NCBI GenBank assembly: GCA_019745505.1 | Contig: JAIETE010000137.1 | Location: 1-44,114, forward strand | Length of the DNA: 44,114 bases | From: Candidatus Obscuribacterales bacterium | Lineage (GTDB): Bacteria > Cyanobacteriota > Vampirovibrionia > Obscuribacterales > Obscuribacteraceae | Direction of reading: 5' to 3' | Part shown: piece after piece, positions 1 through 7,739 of the stretch | Layout: the number at the start of each line of letters is the position of its first letter | How positions within the stretch are numbered: position 1 is the stretch's first letter | The notes under the pieces: model-generated | The model's input: only the letters and a program-made list of their open reading frames with translations | Told to the model about the DNA's origin: nothing | Databases searched by the model: none | Translations under genes and position numbers: made by a program

Positions 1-54
1 ACGCTTGCCTCTCGGCTTCTTTGGACGCGAGTGCGATTCTCGCCGCCTCCACCA
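1..54 (+). ncRNA. ssrA: tmRNA (transfer-messenger RNA), 3' end only
   Basis: The first 54 bases look like the tRNA-like 3' end of tmRNA, which rescues stalled ribosomes by trans-translation. The motif TTTGGAC (20-26) precedes a 5-bp T stem, GCGAG (27-31) with CTCGC (39-43), closing a 7-base loop. Then come an acceptor 3' strand CGCCTCC (44-50), discriminator A and an encoded CCA (52-54). This order is that of cyanobacterial and other bacterial tmRNA 3' ends. The T loop reads TGCGATT where TTC is expected at its start, so position 55 is unusual. The 5' part and tag reading frame lie outside the window. A tRNA-Tyr 3' end is the main alternative, but the TTTGGAC lead-in favours tmRNA. Confidence 0.7.
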
Positions 55-260
55 TTTACTTTTCAGATAGCGCTCTAAGCAATATTGGTGCACGCTTTTG
101 ACATTCTCAATAAGGGAGGATGTGCGCAAGTGGTGCCTCTTTTCCGCGCGTAAATTCATTTTGTGAAATCACTCTGTGTCCTCTCGAATTGTTTCGGCGA
201 ACACTGCGAACCGCAGTAGTGATTGCTCCTACCGAGACCTTAAACGCCAGGATGTGCGGC

Positions 261-266
261 TATAAT
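261..266 (+). promoter_or_regulatory. Candidate -10 element for the receiver-like gene
   Basis: A perfect TATAAT lies 21 bases before the ATG at 288. No good -35 is visible at 16-18 bases upstream. Its position inside the longer open frame from 120 supports the start at 288. Confidence 0.35.
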
Positions 267-287
267 TTTGGTAGCTGGACGGAGTTT

Positions 288-821
288 ATGATCTTAGTTG
301 CCATTAAATCTGTGCATTTGCAGCAGCTCTTAATCGGAGAGCTCTTCGAGCTGGGTTATCTTGCTCACACAGTAAATAGTGGTGAAGCTGTTTTAGAAGC
401 TGTCCGGTTGGCTCAGTATCAACTCATCATATTGGACCTTTCCTTATCTAGCGGAACGTACAAGCGCTATCGACAGGCTCTTCAGGATTTGCAGCAGCTG
501 AAATCAGCTTCCCTTGAGAGCTCGACAAGTGATTTTACAGAAAGCCTGAATGCCCGAACGCTTGAAGAATTGAAGATTGCTGATCGGGTCGCGACGGCAG
601 CCGATGGCGAGTTAGTTTGTGAAATTCGTCAATTTGAGCAGTCGAGTCACAAATCTAGTGTTCCAATTATCGGAATTCCCGCAGCCGGCACTACGCTTGA
701 TGAACCTACAAAGCGTCGGTCTGGAATTGATGATTTCATCAGCAGAGAGAAGCTTCTGCAAGGAGCCGAAAGACAGGAAGCTCTTCGCAGTCTTACTAAG
801 CAGTGGATTCAGCAGTCCTGA
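288..821 (+). CDS. Degenerate response-regulator receiver-domain protein
   Basis: A 177-residue protein with the outline of a CheY-like receiver: strand 1 (ILVAI), helix 1, strand 3 ending in LIILDLSL with a possible phospho-acceptor Asp, a strand VPIIGIPA, and a last element GIDDFISREKL. The acidic pair after strand 1 is missing (IKS instead of DD/ED), and the conserved Lys after strand 5 is replaced in ISRE. A charged insert of about 60 residues separates the Asp strand from the later strands. There is no output domain. The frame is open from ATG 120, but family alignment, GGAG at 281-284 and TATAAT at 261 favour ATG 288. It probably acts as a non-enzymatic interaction domain rather than a normal phospho-switch. 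Confidence 0.6.
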   Translation: MILVAIKSVHLQQLLIGELFELGYLAHTVNSGEAVLEAVRLAQYQLIILDLSLSSGTYKRYRQALQDLQQLKSASLESSTSDFTESLNARTLEELKIADRVATAADGELVCEIRQFEQSSHKSSVPIIGIPAAGTTLDEPTKRRSGIDDFISREKLLQGAERQEALRSLTKQWIQQS

Positions 822-1237
822 GTCGCTTTCTGTTCACTTATCACCAGTCTCGTCGCTTGACTCATTAGTGGAAGCGTAATTGCATACGGCAGAGCGAAGA
901 ATCCACTGGTGAGTAGTATGCCCTTTGGGAAACTTAGAAGTGCCTGACCAGAAAGCCTCAGAATTAAAGGCATGTCAAGATATCGATGGCGGTGCATTTT
1001 TTTTGCTTCGATTTCGAGTACTTCGCGCATGTCTGAAGGAGTGTTGTCTGTATATGTGCTCGACGTGATCGCTCGAGATATGCACTGCATATAGTATCGC
1101 TTGATAGTATCAGCCGCTGGAAACCATTCGATGCCGAATGGCCTGACATTGGGTCTCCATGCGGCAATGCGTCGGATATTTCTTGGATTAATGTGGTGCA
1201 CGAGCTGCATAAAAAATGCGTTCAGTTTCGTGAGCAT
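809..1237 (-). CDS. Doubtful hypothetical protein
   Basis: This frame could encode about 142 residues with a basic, aromatic-rich N-terminal half and a hydrophobic C-terminal stretch (PLILRLSGQALLSF, then FFALPYAITLPLM) that could be one or two membrane segments. It converges on the receiver gene and overlaps its last 13 bases. I recognise no family. GTG at 1240 and ATG at 1237 are possible starts, but neither has a Shine-Dalgarno site. It fills an otherwise empty 470-base gap, the only reason besides amino-acid composition to consider it. If it is not a gene, 822-1291 holds only the upstream region of the vWA gene. Confidence 0.3.
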   Translation of the reverse strand: MLTKLNAFFMQLVHHINPRNIRRIAAWRPNVRPFGIEWFPAADTIKRYYMQCISRAITSSTYTDNTPSDMREVLEIEAKKMHRHRYLDMPLILRLSGQALLSFPKGILLTSGFFALPYAITLPLMSQATRLVISEQKATQDC

Positions 1238-1251
1238 CACACTATTGACGA

Positions 1252-1257
1252 TATAAT
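1252..1257 (+). promoter_or_regulatory. Candidate -10 of the TerY-P operon
   Basis: A perfect TATAAT lies 35 bases upstream of the ATG of the vWA gene, followed by AGGAGAAC directly before that ATG. The -35 region has no clear TTGACA match, so this is a weak call based on one hexamer and position. Confidence 0.35.
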
Positions 1258-1291
1258 TGGTTCTTGCAGATAGCTATTTGCAGGAGAACTC

Positions 1292-1972
1292 ATGGTCGAA
1301 ACTTACGAGCATTTGCCTTTCGGCAGCGTCGAATTCGCAGAGAATCCCGAGCCGCGTTGTCCTTGCATATTGTTATTGGACACATCCAAGTCGATGAAAG
1401 GCACTCGTATTCAGCAGCTAAACGAAGGCCTGGCTGTTTTTAAAAAGCAGCTGGCTGAAGACAGTCTCGCCATGAAACGGGTGGAGCTTGCTGTAATAAC
1501 TTTCGGACCTGTAAAAGTCGAAACAGACTTCCAATCGGCTTCAAATTATCATCCCAAAGAGTTGAAACCAGACGGTGTGACGCCGATCGGTTCGGCTATC
1601 GAGAAAGCGATTCGTATGCTTCGCGAGCGTAAGGATCGCTACAAAGCGAACGGCATCGCTTACTACCGCCCGTGGATCTTTTTGATCACCGACGGAAGTC
1701 CGACCGACTATTGGGATAATGCAAAACGTTTGATCAAGGAAGGCGAGGAAAAGAAGGAATTTATTTTCTACGCCGTCGGCGTTGAGTCTGCTGACATGAA
1801 AGTTCTAAACAAGTTATCGGTCAGAACTCCACTCAAACTCAAAGGTCTTGCCTTCAAAGAACTCTTCGCCTGGCTATCGCACTCACTCAGTTCGGTGTCA
1901 CGCTCGAATCCAGGTGACAGTGTGCCATTGACTAACCCGGTAGCTCCGGAGGGATGGGCTGTCGTAAGTTGA
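1292..1972 (+). CDS. vWA-domain protein, TerY-like, of a TerY-P triad
   Basis: A 226-residue cytoplasmic protein that is almost entirely one von Willebrand factor A domain. The metal-binding MIDAS site is intact: DTSKS at residues 30-34, a Thr in GVTPIGSA near residue 96, and an Asp in LITDGSP near residue 133. There is no signal peptide or membrane segment. It matches the stand-alone TerY-type vWA proteins linked to tellurite and stress systems. The AGGAGAA site before ATG 1292 is strong. The next gene starts inside its last 19 bases, so the two are translationally coupled. In the known TerY-P arrangement, vWA, PP2C phosphatase and kinase form one phosphorylation module, and the vWA domain is thought to bind metal and partners. 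Confidence 0.88.
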   Translation: MVETYEHLPFGSVEFAENPEPRCPCILLLDTSKSMKGTRIQQLNEGLAVFKKQLAEDSLAMKRVELAVITFGPVKVETDFQSASNYHPKELKPDGVTPIGSAIEKAIRMLRERKDRYKANGIAYYRPWIFLITDGSPTDYWDNAKRLIKEGEEKKEFIFYAVGVESADMKVLNKLSVRTPLKLKGLAFKELFAWLSHSLSSVSRSNPGDSVPLTNPVAPEGWAVVS

Positions 1973-2733
1973 ATGCGACAAGCTGGACATGGGTTGCAGC
2001 TGCAGCGCGCGGCACGGCGCACGCGAGAATGGACGCTCGTCTTCAAGATGCTTACAAATGCTGTTTCATAGAAAATAGCGAGAATCTTTTTGCCATTGTT
2101 TCGGATGGCGCAGGTAGCGCCGTCAGGGGTGGCGAAGGTGCATCACTGGCGTGCAGAACTTTGAGTTCTCTTGTCCGCACCCATTATGCACACAACAGAT
2201 TTGCTCCATCGGATGAAACGATCCGTTCGTGGATTGACATTGTTAGAGCGCGAATCAGCGAAGCAGCGCAAAACCGCGGGCTGAAGCCGCGAGATTTCGC
2301 GGCTACTATTGTTTGCGCGCTCTCTTATAAAGGTGGATCGACGTTCATTCACATTGGCGATGGATGCGCGGTCTACAAAGCTAAGAATTCAGATGAATGG
2401 GTTTGCGCAAGTTGGCCGCATAACGGCGAATATGCTTCGACCACGAGTTTCATTACGGATTTTCCGGAACCAAATGTTCGTATCTCTAGAGTAAATGTTC
2501 AAATCGATGTGCTGTGTCTGCTCACCGATGGGCTTGAGCGGCTGGCCTTGGAGATCTCAGCACAGCGTCCGCACCGAGCTTTTTTCGACGGATTGCTGCG
2601 TCCGCTATCTGCCAGCAAAATGATCGGGCGCGACTCGTCTTTATCTCAGCAGCTCGCAAAATATCTCGACAGCAGTCCTATTAATGCTCGCACCGATGAC
2701 GACAAGGCGATCATACTGGCGGTGCGCAAATGA
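1954..2733 (+). CDS. PP2C-family Ser/Thr phosphatase of the TerY-P triad
   Basis: A 259-residue metal-dependent phosphatase of the PP2C fold. Visible motifs are [10 protein letters not shown] near residue 47 (first metal Asp), [11 protein letters not shown] in the middle, [10 protein letters not shown] (second metal Asp), and a terminal [10 protein letters not shown] with the last metal-binding Asp pair. Length and motif order match the short PP2C proteins of TerY-P clusters. The ATG overlaps the end of the vWA gene, with a CCGGAGG site before it. The kinase gene begins at its stop codon (ATGATG). It presumably removes phosphates added by the downstream kinase, on the kinase itself, the vWA protein or Ter proteins. 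No Ter (TerD/TerC) gene is in the window. Confidence 0.88.
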   Translation: MGCRKLNATSWTWVAAAARGTAHARMDARLQDAYKCCFIENSENLFAIVSDGAGSAVRGGEGASLACRTLSSLVRTHYAHNRFAPSDETIRSWIDIVRARISEAAQNRGLKPRDFAATIVCALSYKGGSTFIHIGDGCAVYKAKNSDEWVCASWPHNGEYASTTSFITDFPEPNVRISRVNVQIDVLCLLTDGLERLALEISAQRPHRAFFDGLLRPLSASKMIGRDSSLSQQLAKYLDSSPINARTDDDKAIILAVRK

Positions 2734-4796
2734 TGGAACTTGTTGTAGCAGGACAAGCTGTCAGACTCGGGCAGCGTATTGGAAAGGGCGGCGAGGGCGA
2801 AGTCTACAAAGTAGAAGGCCTCGATTGCGCGGCGAAAGTCTACACGCTGAATGACAAAGCAAATAGAGAGCAGAAAATTGCAGCGATGATTCGTTCGCTG
2901 TCGCAGTTCAATTCGCAGTATGCTGCGTTTCCTCTGGCAATTGCTCACCAGAAAGATGGACGCTTCGCTGGTTTCTTAATGAACTTGGTGAGCGGCCGCA
3001 AGGCGCTCCACGAGCTCTATTCGCCGGCCGCGCGTAAGAAAACATTCCCGCATGCCGATTATCGTTTTCTCGTTAGAGCTGCGATCAATGTAGCGCGCGC
3101 GGTTGCGTCTGTGCACGCTGCGAATTGCGTGATCGGCGACATCAACCATTCCGGAATTTTGATTTCTGATACCGCTGAAGCAACGCTGATTGACGCGGAC
3201 AGTTTCCAGATCGTTGATGGTCCGCGGCATTATCTGTGCCGTGTCGGAGTTCCTGAATACACGCCGCCTGAATTGCAAGGCAAGAAGTTAGGGGAAGTTC
3301 TCAGAACTGTCGATCATGATGCATTTGGACTTGCAGTCATCATCTTCCAGTTGCTCTGTATGGGTCGCCATCCATTCTCCGGCGCCTACTCATCAGGAGA
3401 GATGCCGATCGAGCGAGCGATTCGAGAGTACCGTTTCGTTTACAGCGCAAAGCGGTCGGTCGGAATGTCGCCACCGCCTGGATCCGTTGATTTCGGAGTT
3501 TTCCCTGTTGATGTGCGCGAGTCTTTCGATGCTGCGTTTGGACCGGGCACGAAGCGTCCTTCAGCTCAACATTGGGTTCAGGTGCTTACGTCGCTCGAGA
3601 GGTCGTTGCTGCGATGCTCCGTACACGAGTTGCACTTCTTCCCGAACGGTGCGACCGCATGTCCTTGGTGCAAGATGGAGCAGCACCACGGCATCTCGCT
3701 TTTCCTTCGCCCTCTTTATAAAACCACAGATTCTACGCCAGTTTTCTTCGATATCAAAGCGGCTTGGGCGGCAATAGAAGCTGTTGCGATTCCGACGCCG
3801 AAACAGCTAGAACCACAGTTCGTCGACATCGACCTGCCGCAGGTAAGCGCCAAGATTCTCAATTGGAGAAGTCATCGCAATCTTACTGCGACATTGATAC
3901 TTGTGCTGGCTGGCGTGATGGCGATCATCGCCCCTACAGCTTGGTTGATTTGGCTTAGTATCGCAGTAGCAGGTGTGTATAAGTTCACTCGTCGTTTTCC
4001 TTATACGAAGCAGCTTCGAAAGCAGTACGAAAAAGTACAGTCTGAGCTGGAACAGTGTAAAGCTGAATGGCGAAAGAACACCGGTGTAGAAGAACTTCTG
4101 AAAATTCGAGCTTCTCTTGAAAGAGCAAAAACTGTTCTGGAACAATTGCCGGAAGAGCTGAAAGTGCGTGTTAACGATTACATGCAAAATCGGCGTGCAT
4201 TGCATCTGCGTGACTACTTGGAGCAGTTCCAAATTCAAGAGGCAAAAATTTACAAGGTTGGTGCTGCGAAGAAAGCGGCGTTGATCTCGTTCGGTATAGA
4301 AACTGCTGCTGATGTCACGCTCGAGAAGGTCTTGCAAGTGAACGGTTTCGGGCCGGTGAATTCGCAGCAGTTAGTGAAGTGGCGCGAAGATATAGAATCA
4401 AAGTTTGAATACAGCGCGAAGAGAAACCATGTAGACATTCAGTTCAAGCAAACGATTGAAGCTGATATCGAAGCGAAAGCTAGAGTTGTGCGCAAACAAC
4501 TAAGCAATGGTGCGCAAATTTTGTCGGACGCAGTTGAAAATTTGAAAAATCGTTCAACGACACCTGATTCTAAGATGAGAAGGTTGCATCGAGAATTGAT
4601 TCAACTCACGGTGGATTTGAAATATTTGAAGGAGCGTCCGCCGGTTTCTAACGCATCATGGAGAACCGCAAGACCAAACTGCCCTGAATGCAACGGGCGC
4701 ATGATCAGGCGCGTGCTGAAAAGCGGCCCGAACGCTGGGAAGAATTTCTGGGGTTGCCATCGCTATCCAAAATGCAAAGGCGTGCAGAATGCATAG
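2730..4796 (+). CDS. Protein kinase with transmembrane, HhH and topoisomerase-type zinc-ribbon regions
   Basis: A 688-residue protein. Residues 10-290 form a eukaryotic-type kinase: glycine loop GKGGEGEVY at 18-26, Lys36 in CAAKVY, catalytic-loop GDIN with Asp137, metal motif DAD at 155-157 instead of DFG, and a PPEL segment near 179. The usual catalytic-loop Asn is a Gly (residue 142). A Cys pair follows (CPWCK), then a double hydrophobic stretch near residues 385-420, a coiled coil, a helix-hairpin-helix region (VNGFGPVNSQQL), and a C-terminal four-Cys ribbon like that of DNA topoisomerase I. This matches the kinase of TerY-P triads. The ATG overlaps the phosphatase stop. The HhH and ribbon suggest nucleic-acid contact, which is inference. 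The DAD motif is common in this family; the Asn loss may reduce activity. Confidence 0.85.
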   Translation: MMELVVAGQAVRLGQRIGKGGEGEVYKVEGLDCAAKVYTLNDKANREQKIAAMIRSLSQFNSQYAAFPLAIAHQKDGRFAGFLMNLVSGRKALHELYSPAARKKTFPHADYRFLVRAAINVARAVASVHAANCVIGDINHSGILISDTAEATLIDADSFQIVDGPRHYLCRVGVPEYTPPELQGKKLGEVLRTVDHDAFGLAVIIFQLLCMGRHPFSGAYSSGEMPIERAIREYRFVYSAKRSVGMSPPPGSVDFGVFPVDVRESFDAAFGPGTKRPSAQHWVQVLTSLERSLLRCSVHELHFFPNGATACPWCKMEQHHGISLFLRPLYKTTDSTPVFFDIKAAWAAIEAVAIPTPKQLEPQFVDIDLPQVSAKILNWRSHRNLTATLILVLAGVMAIIAPTAWLIWLSIAVAGVYKFTRRFPYTKQLRKQYEKVQSELEQCKAEWRKNTGVEELLKIRASLERAKTVLEQLPEELKVRVNDYMQNRRALHLRDYLEQFQIQEAKIYKVGAAKKAALISFGIETAADVTLEKVLQVNGFGPVNSQQLVKWREDIESKFEYSAKRNHVDIQFKQTIEADIEAKARVVRKQLSNGAQILSDAVENLKNRSTTPDSKMRRLHRELIQLTVDLKYLKERPPVSNASWRTARPNCPECNGRMIRRVLKSGPNAGKNFWGCHRYPKCKGVQNA

Positions 4797-4811
4797 GATT
4801 CAACCTGCAGT

Positions 4812-5612
4812 CTATTCTGGCTTTTCGTGCGCTGATTCGTCGAAAACAAAGTTCTTTCCGTCGAATCGATAGGTAAGAAATCGGCCTGTTGCTCCGCCCT
4901 CTTTTACGGTGATCGGAATGAGCAAGGTTTTGTTCTGCTCTTTGAATTTGATCAAACCATTTTCATTCCACTCGACCTCAGTTGCAGGAACATCGATAGT
5001 CTTAAGCAGCTTAGTTTTCGTTTTGAAAAATGGCGTTTCGACTAATTTATTTCCTTCAATGGTGTAAGCCGTGATGCCATCTTTATGAATCGGATGCGAG
5101 TAGATAGCTCGGTAAGTCGGCATGTATACGGTTTTACCGTCCTTGGTCACCACGCTATGAAGATCATGGTAGAAGTAGCCGGTTGCCAGATCTCCATCAC
5201 CTTTTCCGGGAGGATTGAGGTCAAGCCAACGAGCGCCTTGCGGTGTCTTCCATTGAACGAAATCATGGAAGAAGTGCATGGAGCCACCGGTTTCGCTGTC
5301 CCAAGAATAGAAACACACGTTTCCGTCACTGGAGGCAAGTTTTGTCAGGTTGGCTTCTTTCGCCTTTGGCAGGGATGCTGTGATTAATTTCGGATTCGAT
5401 AAAACACTCTTGAGATATTTGACGAGCTTTTGGTTGGCATTCGCTCCCTGGTCACCGGGGTTTTCAGCGCCTTTGTTCACTATCGTCAAAAGCTGGGCGA
5501 TTTTGCTATCTATTTCACCAATGCTTGGCTCCGTTTTTTTCGGTATAGCCTCGGCTTTTGCGGCTATCAGTATGAACAGCGCTAGCAATAGTAGAAAAAA
5601 GACTCGTTTCAC
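4812..5612 (-). CDS. Secreted protein of unknown function
   Basis: A 266-residue protein with a clear Sec signal peptide (basic MKR, a long Leu/Phe/Ile core, then AKAEA cleavage region near residue 22). The mature part is rich in aromatic residues and includes a stretch with DSETGGSMHFFHDF and a Gly-rich GARWLDLNPPG turn, suggesting a compact beta-rich extracellular domain. I do not recognise the family. The start is GTG at 5612, supported by GAGGGGG seven bases upstream. It converges with the kinase gene (15 bases apart) and is the last gene of a minus-strand run that begins at 8351. The 97-base gap to the deaminase gene leaves room for its own promoter. Confidence 0.7.
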   Translation of the reverse strand: MKRVFFLLLLALFILIAAKAEAIPKKTEPSIGEIDSKIAQLLTIVNKGAENPGDQGANANQKLVKYLKSVLSNPKLITASLPKAKEANLTKLASSDGNVCFYSWDSETGGSMHFFHDFVQWKTPQGARWLDLNPPGKGDGDLATGYFYHDLHSVVTKDGKTVYMPTYRAIYSHPIHKDGITAYTIEGNKLVETPFFKTKTKLLKTIDVPATEVEWNENGLIKFKEQNKTLLIPITVKEGGATGRFLTYRFDGKNFVFDESAHEKPE

Positions 5613-5708
5613 AACGTCGCCCCCTCAATCTGTTGTCAGAAAGTATTCTATCGTCTTTCCTCTGGCAGAATACTTTGTAAAACGGGCAATGACTCGAGAA
5701 TCCAGGAA

Positions 5709-6275
5709 TTATCTGCCAACCATATCCTTAGCTCTTTTGAAGAGCTTGTTGCACTCTGACTCCAGCACGCCGCCTATGATGGCGCATTTTCCGTAGCGTG
5801 ACGCGTCGATCACTGTTTGGGCTCTTATGTCAATCTGCCCGAAGTCACAACTTTGCAAGAATGGCATGGAACTGCCATAAACTACAAGTGGCATCTTCGT
5901 CCAGATGATCGCAGATTGGCACATGGGACATGACTCACCGGTCGTGTACAGCGCAACTTCGCGCCAGTCGAATCCTCTGTCGCTATCAGGGCAATTGTAT
6001 ATGGCGGTCATCTCGCCATGCCAGATCGGATTTTTTTCGACGCGAACCCAGCCTTCTGCAACGACTTTCTCTGTCTTTATGTTAATGACTACAGCGCCAA
6101 ATGGACAGTTGGGCACTTTCTGCGCTTGCTCAATCGCCAAACGCATAAACTTCTCGTGATCGAGATGGTCGAACGATTTTTTGTCCACTGCAGATGCCTC
6201 TGATTTAGAATTGACTGCCAGTACTGTTGCGGCTCCGGACAACAATACTGCGCGCCGACTGATCTTGTTTTTCAT
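5709..6275 (-). CDS. Tat-exported cytidine/guanine deaminase-fold protein
   Basis: A 188-residue protein with an N-terminal twin-arginine signal (ISRRAVLLSGAATVLA) and a cytidine deaminase-fold domain. The zinc site is complete: HGEMTAI supplies the His and catalytic Glu, and SCPMCQSAI supplies the two Cys. FGAVV and the C-terminal helices also match nucleoside, guanine or tRNA-adenosine deaminases of the dCMP-cyt_deam family. Most such enzymes are cytoplasmic; this one should be exported folded, with zinc loaded before export. Its substrate outside the cytoplasm is unknown. The gene starts six bases after DUF3775 ends, so the two are probably co-transcribed. The domain is confident, the substrate open. 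Confidence 0.82.
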   Translation of the reverse strand: MKNKISRRAVLLSGAATVLAVNSKSEASAVDKKSFDHLDHEKFMRLAIEQAQKVPNCPFGAVVINIKTEKVVAEGWVRVEKNPIWHGEMTAIYNCPDSDRGFDWREVALYTTGESCPMCQSAIIWTKMPLVVYGSSMPFLQSCDFGQIDIRAQTVIDASRYGKCAIIGGVLESECNKLFKRAKDMVGR

Positions 6276-6281
6276 AGTTGG

Positions 6282-6665
6282 TTATACTTCTCCATCTGAG
6301 TCAAACTCCAACGCCTTGAGCAAGTAAGCTTTTAAGGGCTTATCGATCAAATAGCCGACTTCTTCTCTCTTGAAAGATTTGCGCGCAACGTCCAATGCAT
6401 CTAGATAGGCGTCTTCAGCCTTTTCACTTGCATAGTCTCCGCGACCAAGCCACATTAGCGCTGTGAGTTCGATTACTTGCTCATCTGACAACGAATTCAA
6501 AACATCGAGTAATGTCTTCTTTGGGGTTTCATCGTTTGGAGTTGGTTGATTTGTCACAAGCTTCTGAAACATCAAACGCTCAGAATTTCTTGATTGGTCA
6601 GAGAGTTTGATGATCTCGAGTACGATTTCCGCGTCCAAAGTTTTTGTGAGTTTTAGAATGCTCAT
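6282..6665 (-). CDS. DUF3775 family protein
   Basis: A 127-residue cytoplasmic protein. The C-terminal half has the pattern of DUF3775: an acidic helix, LTALMWLGRGDY, an alanine-rich helix, then VGYLIDKPLKAYLLKALE. Such proteins are short, mostly helical and uncharacterised. There is no signal peptide or cysteine. No strong ribosome-binding site precedes ATG 6665. It lies six bases before the deaminase gene and 63 bases after the DUF3828 gene, so it fits a shared transcript. No function can be assigned from sequence. Confidence 0.7.
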   Translation of the reverse strand: MSILKLTKTLDAEIVLEIIKLSDQSRNSERLMFQKLVTNQPTPNDETPKKTLLDVLNSLSDEQVIELTALMWLGRGDYASEKAEDAYLDALDVARKSFKREEVGYLIDKPLKAYLLKALEFDSDGEV

Positions 6666-6728
6666 TAGTTCAGTGTGTGAATTATTCGTTGGAATGTCTT
6701 ACTTTTCCACCAAGCTATGGAAATTCGG

Positions 6729-7271
6729 TCATTTAATGCCGGCCTTTTTTCTGTCGTTCTTAAGCGTTTTGAGAATACTGACAAGATTTTCGTTTGGTTC
6801 CTTTGACCCAGGATAGTGAAAGTTGACAAATTTACATTTGCCGTTTTGGAACGCGACCTCAGACAGGATGCGGGAATGATCTGTCCTGTTTCCCCCGCTG
6901 CCGTCGACTTGGACAAGATAGTTAGTGCCTTTTCTGGTGACTTTTGTTGCCACATATTTTGCAAACGGCTCGGCATTTGTGTCCAAAAAGGGGTCGAAGT
7001 CCAGACCCACAATTTCGCCACTGACCTTTTGCGATGCGGCATAGTCATCATTGAGTTGCTTGAGCAGTTCAGGACTGAATGCGCTCGCTCTGCGTTTGTA
7101 AGCCCGATCAGAATCGGGTTGAGTCAAATACCACTTGTAGAATGATTGCACAAAGGTTCGGCACGACTTTTCCGGGTTGTTTGCGTCTGCGGCTTGTACC
7201 GCTAAGATTGACGCTGCTAACCAGAGTACAGCAGAGAAGAGCGTCATTGGGGGCAGACGATTTGATTGCAT
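6729..7271 (-). CDS. Secreted DUF3828-like protein
   Basis: A 180-residue protein with a signal peptide (core TLFSAVLWLAASILAVQA, cleavage near AQA or QAAD). The mature part begins SCRTFVQSFYKWYL, followed by a helix FSPELLKQLNDDY, an acidic DFDPFLDTNAEP stretch, then alternating strands ending in KCKFVNFHYPG. This order resembles DUF3828 periplasmic proteins, whose role is unknown. ATG 7271 has GGAGA five bases upstream. It sits 37 bases downstream of ruvX and may share its transcript. Confidence 0.65.
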   Translation of the reverse strand: MQSNRLPPMTLFSAVLWLAASILAVQAADANNPEKSCRTFVQSFYKWYLTQPDSDRAYKRRASAFSPELLKQLNDDYAASQKVSGEIVGLDFDPFLDTNAEPFAKYVATKVTRKGTNYLVQVDGSGGNRTDHSRILSEVAFQNGKCKFVNFHYPGSKEPNENLVSILKTLKNDRKKAGIK

Positions 7272-7308
7272 ATCAGTTCTCCAGCAAACTCCAACGCCAA
7301 TTAGAAAG

Positions 7309-7734
7309 TCACTCCGGTTGACGATCCAGATATGATTGCAAAATTACTGCTGCAGCTTCCATATCTATAAGATCTCTGTTTCTTCCCGTATCGATTCCGC
7401 GCTCTACTAAACGCTCCGTCGCTGTGAATGAGCTAAGGCGCTCATCTTCGAAATGGACAGGCAATCGTGTTTCGCGCGCGATTTTTTTTGCAAACGATCT
7501 AACTTTTGCGGCTTGCTCGCCTTCAGTGCCATCCATGTTTTTTGGCAAGCCGACTATGACTGCAGCTACTTCATGATCTTCCGCGAGCTTCGCAACTCGT
7601 GCGACGTCAATTTTGGAATTCTTACGTTGGATTGTTTCCACTGGTGTAACCAGCATTTTTGTAACATCGCAGACCGCAACACCAATCCGCTTGTCTCCAA
7701 CATCAAGTGCTAATAAACGCGACCGTTCTATCAT
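7309..7734 (-). CDS. ruvX: RuvX/YqgF family Holliday-junction resolvase-like nuclease
   Basis: A 141-residue RNase H-fold protein of the RuvX/YqgF family, implicated in Holliday-junction resolution and in 16S rRNA 5' end processing. The catalytic pattern is complete: ALDVGDKRIGVA at the N-terminus, VIVGLPKNMDGTEG in the middle, FEDERLSS, and a last acidic helix DLIDMEAAAVIL. Length is normal (about 138 in many bacteria). The frame is open to 7806, but the residues upstream of MIERSRL are not family-like, so ATG 7734 or 7752 is the likely start. The first lies just after the stop of the upstream regulator gene, the second overlaps it, implying coupling. Confidence 0.9.
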   Translation of the reverse strand: MIERSRLLALDVGDKRIGVAVCDVTKMLVTPVETIQRKNSKIDVARVAKLAEDHEVAAVIVGLPKNMDGTEGEQAAKVRSFAKKIARETRLPVHFEDERLSSFTATERLVERGIDTGRNRDLIDMEAAAVILQSYLDRQPE

Positions 7735-7739
7735 CGTTG

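Noticed and set aside
1..54. tRNA-Tyr 3' end
   Set aside because: The discriminator A and acceptor would allow it, but the TTTGGAC lead-in before the T stem is the tmRNA signature.
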